Part shown: positions 47,960-51,485 of the stretch, in pieces
Numbering within the stretch: the stretch's first letter is position 1
Layout: each line of letters opens with the position of its first letter
Assembly: GCF_900111195.1 (NCBI RefSeq)
Contig: NZ_FOGL01000014.1
Coordinates: forward strand, 1-51,485
Direction: 5' to 3'
DNA: 51,485 nt
Source of the DNA: Gracilibacillus ureilyticus
Lineage (GTDB): Bacteria; Bacillota; Bacilli; Bacillales; Amphibacillaceae
Made by a program: the position numbers and the translations under genes
Notes under the pieces: model-generated
Database searches by the model: none
Seen by the model: the letters and a program-made list of their open reading frames with translations, nothing else
Told to the model about the DNA's origin: nothing

Positions 47960-48781
47960 ATGTTTAGTTTTGATTTAGATTACCTGCTGCAGCAAAGTTT
48001 AGAAATTGGAGTAAAGCTGATTGTATTAATCATAGCTTTTCTCATTATTTCACCACTCGGGAAGAAAGCCATTTCCAGGCTGATACAAAGATCGACTTCC
48101 CATAAAAACGTCCCTCAGCCAAGAGCTGTAACGTTAGAAAAATTACTAATTAATATATTTTCATATACGTTAATTTTCGTATTCATTGTTATGTTCTTCG
48201 CTATCATTGGATTAGAAATCGGCCCGCTGATTGCCAGCGCCGGTGTGGTTGGTTTAGCGATCGCATTTGGAGCTCAGGGACTTGTCAGTGATATTGTGAC
48301 AGGGTTCTTTATTCTACTGGAAAAGCAAGTAGATGTTGGGGATTACGTTACTGTAGCAGGATACGATGGCATAGTCGAAGAAATCGGCCTCCGAACAACA
48401 CAAATTAGAGGATTTGACGGTACATTGCATTTTGTTCCAAATCGTGAGATTTCAGGGGTTAGTAACCATTCCAGAGGCAATATGCGTGCATTGGTTGATA
48501 TCGGAATAAGCTACGAGGACAATATTGATCAGGCAATCCAGGTATTAAAAGATGTCTGTACAGAATTTGAAAACGACGAGCGATTTACTGAAGGGCCGGA
48601 TGTGCTTGGTGTACAGTCATTTGGATCAAGTGAAGTGGTTTTACGTGTGATTGGCAAGACGGAAAACATGGCTCAGTGGGGAGCTGAAAGAGATATTAGA
48701 AAGCGGATCAAAGAAGCCTTTGATGCAAATAGCATTGAGATTCCATATCCTCATCAGGTAAACGTAACAAAAGAAAACTAA
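47960..48781 (+). CDS. ykuT: Small-conductance mechanosensitive channel (MscS/YkuT)
   Basis: A 273-residue MscS-type channel that opens on membrane tension and releases solutes at hypo-osmotic shock. It has three N-terminal membrane helices (about 15-35, 62-84 and 88-115), a pore helix with GVVGLAIAFGAQGLVSDIVTG and a C-terminal cage (about 130-270) with VDVGDYVTVAGYDGIVEEIGLRTTQIRG. Size and position next to ykuU match B. subtilis YkuT. The start ATG follows GAGGAGGAAAAAC. The gene is divergent from ykuU and convergent with dapL. Confidence 0.92.
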   Translation: MFSFDLDYLLQQSLEIGVKLIVLIIAFLIISPLGKKAISRLIQRSTSHKNVPQPRAVTLEKLLINIFSYTLIFVFIVMFFAIIGLEIGPLIASAGVVGLAIAFGAQGLVSDIVTGFFILLEKQVDVGDYVTVAGYDGIVEEIGLRTTQIRGFDGTLHFVPNREISGVSNHSRGNMRALVDIGISYEDNIDQAIQVLKDVCTEFENDERFTEGPDVLGVQSFGSSEVVLRVIGKTENMAQWGAERDIRKRIKEAFDANSIEIPYPHQVNVTKEN

Positions 48782-48787
48782 AATAAT

Positions 48788-48815
48788 AACCGGGGGTTTT
48801 ATTCCCCGGTTATTT
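48788..48815. terminator. Terminator between ykuT and dapL
   Basis: AACCGGGG (48788-48795) pairs exactly with CCCCGGTT (48804-48811) around an eight-base loop; the plus strand continues ATTTCATTTT and the minus strand has ATTATTTTA. Works for both convergent genes. Confidence 0.75.
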
Positions 48816-49928
48816 CATTTTCCGAAGTGTGTCTGTCACTGCTTTTACTCCAACAATAATCGCATCCTCATTTGGATTCAGCTTGCTATGGTGTAAACCA
48901 TAATCTGATTCCACACCTAACCAGAACATAAAACCAGGAGTGTCTTTCAGGAAATATCCGAAATCTTCACCTGTCATTGCTGAATTTGCTTCAGTATAAT
49001 GAATCCCTGCATCCTTCATTATCTCCCTAAATTCACTTACACACTGTCCGTGGTTATATACCTGATAATACATAGAACCATAATCTGTCGTTATTTCGCA
49101 GTCATATGCAATTTGAAATCCGGCAATCATGTTCTCCAGTTCTGTTTTTATAATTGACATTGTTTCAGGCTGGAGTGTACGAATAGTCCCTTCCAGACGT
49201 GCTTTCTCTGCAATAATATTCTGGACAGTCCCTGCAGTCATCTTCCCAATAGTAATGACCCCACTGTCTAATGGATCCACTTTTCTTGAGATTATATGTT
49301 GTAATTGTGTGACAAATGTACTGGCAGTTACAATCATATCCCTTGTTAAATGTGGGTATGCCGCATGGCCCCCTTTGCCTTTAAAATCAATAAATAACTC
49401 ACTTGTATTAGCAAAAAGGATCCCTTCCCTGCTGGATACAGTACCAACAGGTAATTCGGGAGCTATATGTAAAGCAAAGATTTTATCTATTTCCCACTGT
49501 TTAAAAGTGTCCGATTTAAGAATCGGTTCCGCTCCGCCGGGCCCTTCCTCTGCTGGTTGAAATATAAAAAGCACATTATCATTAATTGGATTGGATGAAA
49601 TCTCATCTAAAGCTCCTAATGCTATTGTCATATGGAGATCGTGCCCGCAAGCATGCATATTCTCTCGATGAACAGAACCAAAAGGCAAGCCGGTTTCTTC
49701 CACGATAGGCAATCCATCAATATCTGTCCGATACGCTATTGTTCTCTTTGGATTTAATCCCTTAACAAATACAAATAAGCCAGTTTCCCATTTTGTTATA
49801 TGAATATTAGTGCGATTCATTTGCATGATCGTTGCAAGCAAATACTCCTGTGTCTTAAATTCCCGGAATCCGAGCTCAGGGATCTGATGCAGATCTCTTC
49901 TAATTTTGATCAGTTCTTCTTTATTCAT
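48810..49928 (-). CDS. dapL: N-acetyldiaminopimelate deacetylase
   Basis: This M20-family metallopeptidase removes the acetyl group from N-acetyl-LL-diaminopimelate in the acetylase branch of lysine and meso-diaminopimelate synthesis. At 372 residues it has the fold's first metal motif [14 protein letters not shown] (about 92-105), the second motif EEGPGGAEP with the catalytic Glu, and a dimerisation domain with a [10 protein letters not shown] stretch. The ATG follows GGGGGGTGTTCTTAG. It is 94 bases downstream of dapH, a conserved pair (ykuQ-ykuR), but a terminator sits past dapH. B. subtilis ykuS is absent here. Confidence 0.93.
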   Translation of the reverse strand: MNKEELIKIRRDLHQIPELGFREFKTQEYLLATIMQMNRTNIHITKWETGLFVFVKGLNPKRTIAYRTDIDGLPIVEETGLPFGSVHRENMHACGHDLHMTIALGALDEISSNPINDNVLFIFQPAEEGPGGAEPILKSDTFKQWEIDKIFALHIAPELPVGTVSSREGILFANTSELFIDFKGKGGHAAYPHLTRDMIVTASTFVTQLQHIISRKVDPLDSGVITIGKMTAGTVQNIIAEKARLEGTIRTLQPETMSIIKTELENMIAGFQIAYDCEITTDYGSMYYQVYNHGQCVSEFREIMKDAGIHYTEANSAMTGEDFGYFLKDTPGFMFWLGVESDYGLHHSKLNPNEDAIIVGVKAVTDTLRKMK

Positions 49929-49975
49929 CTAAGAACACCCCCCAATAAGGTTCATTTTATTAAGTTTCACACTGT

Positions 49976-50009
49976 GAAAAAAAAAGACAGGAAATCAACA
50001 TCCTGTCTT
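49976..50009 (-). terminator. Terminator of dapH
   Basis: On the minus strand AAGACAGG and CCTGTCTT pair exactly around a ten-base loop (49984-50009) and are followed by nine U. It lies between dapH and dapL, so read-through or a second promoter is needed for dapL. Confidence 0.85.
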
Positions 50010-50022
50010 GCCGGTTTCTTCA

Positions 50023-50745
50023 TTATTCATTATCAAGCTTTCTCAATGCTTCAATAATTTCAGTTTTTGATTTCGTCTGGTCATCAATTTCTTTAATTAC
50101 TTTTGCTGGTGTACCTGCAACTACTGTGTTAGGAGGTACATCCTTAGTTACAATTGCTCCTGCAGCCACAACTGCACCTTCCCCTACTCGTACACCTTCT
50201 AGTACGACTGCATTTGCACCAATCACAACACCATCTTCGATCACTACCGGCTGTGCTGAAGGCGGCTCAATTACACCCGCTAATACTGCTCCAGCACCTA
50301 CGTGGCAATTTTTACCAACAGTTGCTCTTCCACCAAGACATGCATTCATATCAATCATTGTTCCTTCTCCAATTACAGAACCGATATTAATCATTGCACC
50401 GAACATCACAACTGCTCCATCACCAATTTCCACTTGTTCACGAATTATAGCACCAGGCTCAATACGGGCATTTATATTTTTCATATCAAGTAATGGGATT
50501 GCTGAATTTCTGCGGTCATTTTCGATCACATAATCTTCAATTTGTTCCTTATATGTATTTAGAAGTTCATTCACTTCTTTCCACTCACCGAAGATCACAC
50601 CAGTTGTGTCATTTAAAAAAGTTTGAACAGACCCTGCAGCTTCCACTTTATCTAGGCCGCTCCCTTTTACATAAACTTTTACAGGTGTTGACTTCTTACT
50701 GTTTGAAATAAACGAAATAATTTCGTTAGCATCCATCATTTTCAT
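50023..50745 (-). CDS. dapH: Tetrahydrodipicolinate N-acetyltransferase
   Basis: DapH acetylates tetrahydrodipicolinate, the first dedicated step of the acetylase branch to diaminopimelate, using acetyl-CoA. The 240-residue protein has the expected N-terminal helical part ([13 protein letters not shown]) and a C-terminal left-handed beta-helix built of hexapeptide repeats (about 90-210), with [19 protein letters not shown] and the conserved [27 protein letters not shown] region. I take the ATG at 50745, eight bases after GGAGG; an earlier ATG at 50760 overlaps it. It precedes dapL. Confidence 0.94.
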   Translation of the reverse strand: MKMMDANEIISFISNSKKSTPVKVYVKGSGLDKVEAAGSVQTFLNDTTGVIFGEWKEVNELLNTYKEQIEDYVIENDRRNSAIPLLDMKNINARIEPGAIIREQVEIGDGAVVMFGAMINIGSVIGEGTMIDMNACLGGRATVGKNCHVGAGAVLAGVIEPPSAQPVVIEDGVVIGANAVVLEGVRVGEGAVVAAGAIVTKDVPPNTVVAGTPAKVIKEIDDQTKSKTEIIEALRKLDNE

Positions 50746-50812
50746 TAATATTTCCTCCAAAATAATTTGTATTTATTATAATGTACTAAAAATATGATTC
50801 ATGTACAAGCAT

Positions 50813-51256
50813 TTATGATTGTTCAATATAGAGAGTTTTATTTACTTCTTTTAAGATCGCTCTTCTTGTCAGTATTCCAACAAAGAAATTTTCATTATCT
50901 ACCACACATGCAAAAGCATGATCAATAACAACCTTTAATGCAGTCAGAAAGTCTGTATCTTGCTTAATTGTTGGCTGATCTTTATGCATCACACCCTCTA
51001 CTTTGATGTCTGATAATCTTTCCATTTCAAACCGTTCCATACCAATTACACTTTTTAAAATAGGAGTCTTTGCAATTGTTCCCTTATATTTATAATCTAA
51101 ATCTAACACAGGTACAGATGAATAGCCTGACTCTACTAAAACAAGCAAAGCGTGTTCAACCGGATTTCCAATTTGAACATGTGCTACTTTCTCTGCAGGT
51201 ATCATTATATCACTTACTTTTAATCCTTCTAATCTCTGCTTTAATATACTGGACAT
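50813..51256 (-). CDS. cbpB: Cyclic-di-AMP-binding CBS-domain protein (CbpB/DarB/YkuL)
   Basis: A 147-residue protein of two CBS domains (about 12-70 and 88-142), with SVPVLDLDYKYKGTI and FVGILTRRAILKEV as core parts. YkuL (DarB) of B. subtilis binds cyclic di-AMP and, when free of it, activates the (p)ppGpp synthetase Rel and pyruvate carboxylase; S. aureus CbpB is similar. Here it is beside dapH as in B. subtilis. The start ATG follows AAAGGAGTGTCAAC. Upstream the sequence soon turns into mobile-element remnants, which may have changed its promoter. Confidence 0.92.
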   Translation of the reverse strand: MSSILKQRLEGLKVSDIMIPAEKVAHVQIGNPVEHALLVLVESGYSSVPVLDLDYKYKGTIAKTPILKSVIGMERFEMERLSDIKVEGVMHKDQPTIKQDTDFLTALKVVIDHAFACVVDNENFFVGILTRRAILKEVNKTLYIEQS

Positions 51257-51334
51257 GTTGACACTCCTTTTAATTTTGGTGAAGGAGTAATGTACTCACC
51301 CTTCCTATTTTAACATAATTTTTGAAAAAGTGTG

Positions 51335-51412
51335 TATATCGTATGTCGTGGAAGCCCATTTTAACGAACTTCCGACAGAAGTCTCCCTCTTCAAGCGTGT
51401 GAAGGCCGTAGT
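51335..51412 (+). mobile_element. Possible right-end remnant of an IS200/IS605-type element
   Basis: The stretch contains AGAAGTCTCCCTCTTCAAG, then CGTG and TGAAG, that is a TGAAG/CTTCA hairpin of the kind near the right ends of IS200/IS605 or IS1341 elements, where the omega RNA ends. It is followed by GTAGT, as at such ends. I judge this by pattern; no database was used. Confidence 0.4.
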
Positions 51413-51485
51413 CCAACGGAGGAACAGGCTTTGTTGATGCATAAAACCTTTGGTTGTGTTCGCTTTGTCTATAACAAAATGTTAG
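51413..51485 (+). pseudogene. TnpB/OrfB (IS200/IS605) N-terminal fragment
   Basis: In frame +2 of the last 73 bases the product reads PTEEQALLMHKTFGCVRFVY and then NKML before the window edge. TFGCVRFVYNKML is a hallmark of the N-terminus of TnpB/OrfB nucleases, which normally start about ten residues earlier with a basic strand such as YKFRxYPT. Upstream in-frame codons run into unrelated sequence and then a stop, with no ATG, GTG or TTG, so the true start is lost or the fragment is joined to other DNA. A late ATG at 51437 could still start translation. The rest is outside the window. Confidence 0.65.

Noticed and set aside
50746-50812. Lysine riboswitch upstream of dapH
   Set aside because: The gap is only 67 bases and has none of the conserved lysine aptamer elements.

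Overview
The window is a piece of chromosome from a low-GC, endospore-forming member of the Bacillaceae. It resembles the halotolerant group around Oceanobacillus and Virgibacillus, but the sequence alone does not fix the genus. The clues are spore genes (YlbJ, YtvI-like, YlbD, an RsfA-like regulator), bacillithiol synthesis, cytochrome caa3, RNase J1 next to RNA polymerase epsilon, and GGAGG ribosome sites with many GTG and TTG starts. Gene order follows the B. subtilis ykuL-to-bshC segment, read here in reverse. There are no rRNA or tRNA genes, prophages or CRISPR arrays.

Layout. 1-337: end of an ISL3-family insertion sequence. 386-11155: the bshC/ylb block (bshC, ylbO-like, rpmF, ylbN, tmcAL, ylbL/ddcP, ylbJ, coaD, rsmD, ylbG, ricF, ylbE, ylbD, ylbC). 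11306-20590: a YugN-like protein, a YtvI-like membrane protein, then the cytochrome caa3 locus (DUF420 protein, ctaG, ctaF, ctaE, ctaD, ctaC, ctaB, with ctaA divergent). 20647-26763: ftsW, the yla genes, suhB, yktB and yktA. 26980-34238: an ornithine/lysine/arginine decarboxylase, a polysaccharide deacetylase lipoprotein and the pyruvate dehydrogenase operon pdhABCD. 34801-37432: a BMP-family ligand-binding lipoprotein followed by a chemoreceptor. 37496-42751: ykyA, def, a HAD phosphatase, a possible 29-residue basic peptide, rpoY, rnjA and ktrC. 42848-51256: a two-gene ABC exporter, ykuV, ykuU, ykuT, dapL, dapH and cbpB. 51335-51485: remnants of an IS200/IS605-type element.

Function. Most genes are housekeeping: central carbon entry (PDH), terminal respiration with heme O/A synthesis, lysine and peptidoglycan precursor synthesis, RNA processing, coenzyme A, thiol redox and peroxide defence, and sporulation. 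Two c-di-AMP-linked families (KtrC and CbpB) lie in the right part.

The accessory or unusual parts are: (1) the lipoprotein-chemoreceptor pair placed between pdhA and ykyA, which looks like a binding-protein-assisted chemosensory unit; (2) the heterodimeric ABC exporter whose two ATP sites are complementarily degenerate; (3) two small candidate peptides; (4) genes missing from otherwise collinear stretches (pycA, typA, phoH/ylaK, a glutaminase, ylbP/ylbQ); and (5) mobile-element debris at both edges. I found no clearly new defence or biosynthetic system. The strongest lead is the lipoprotein-chemoreceptor pair.
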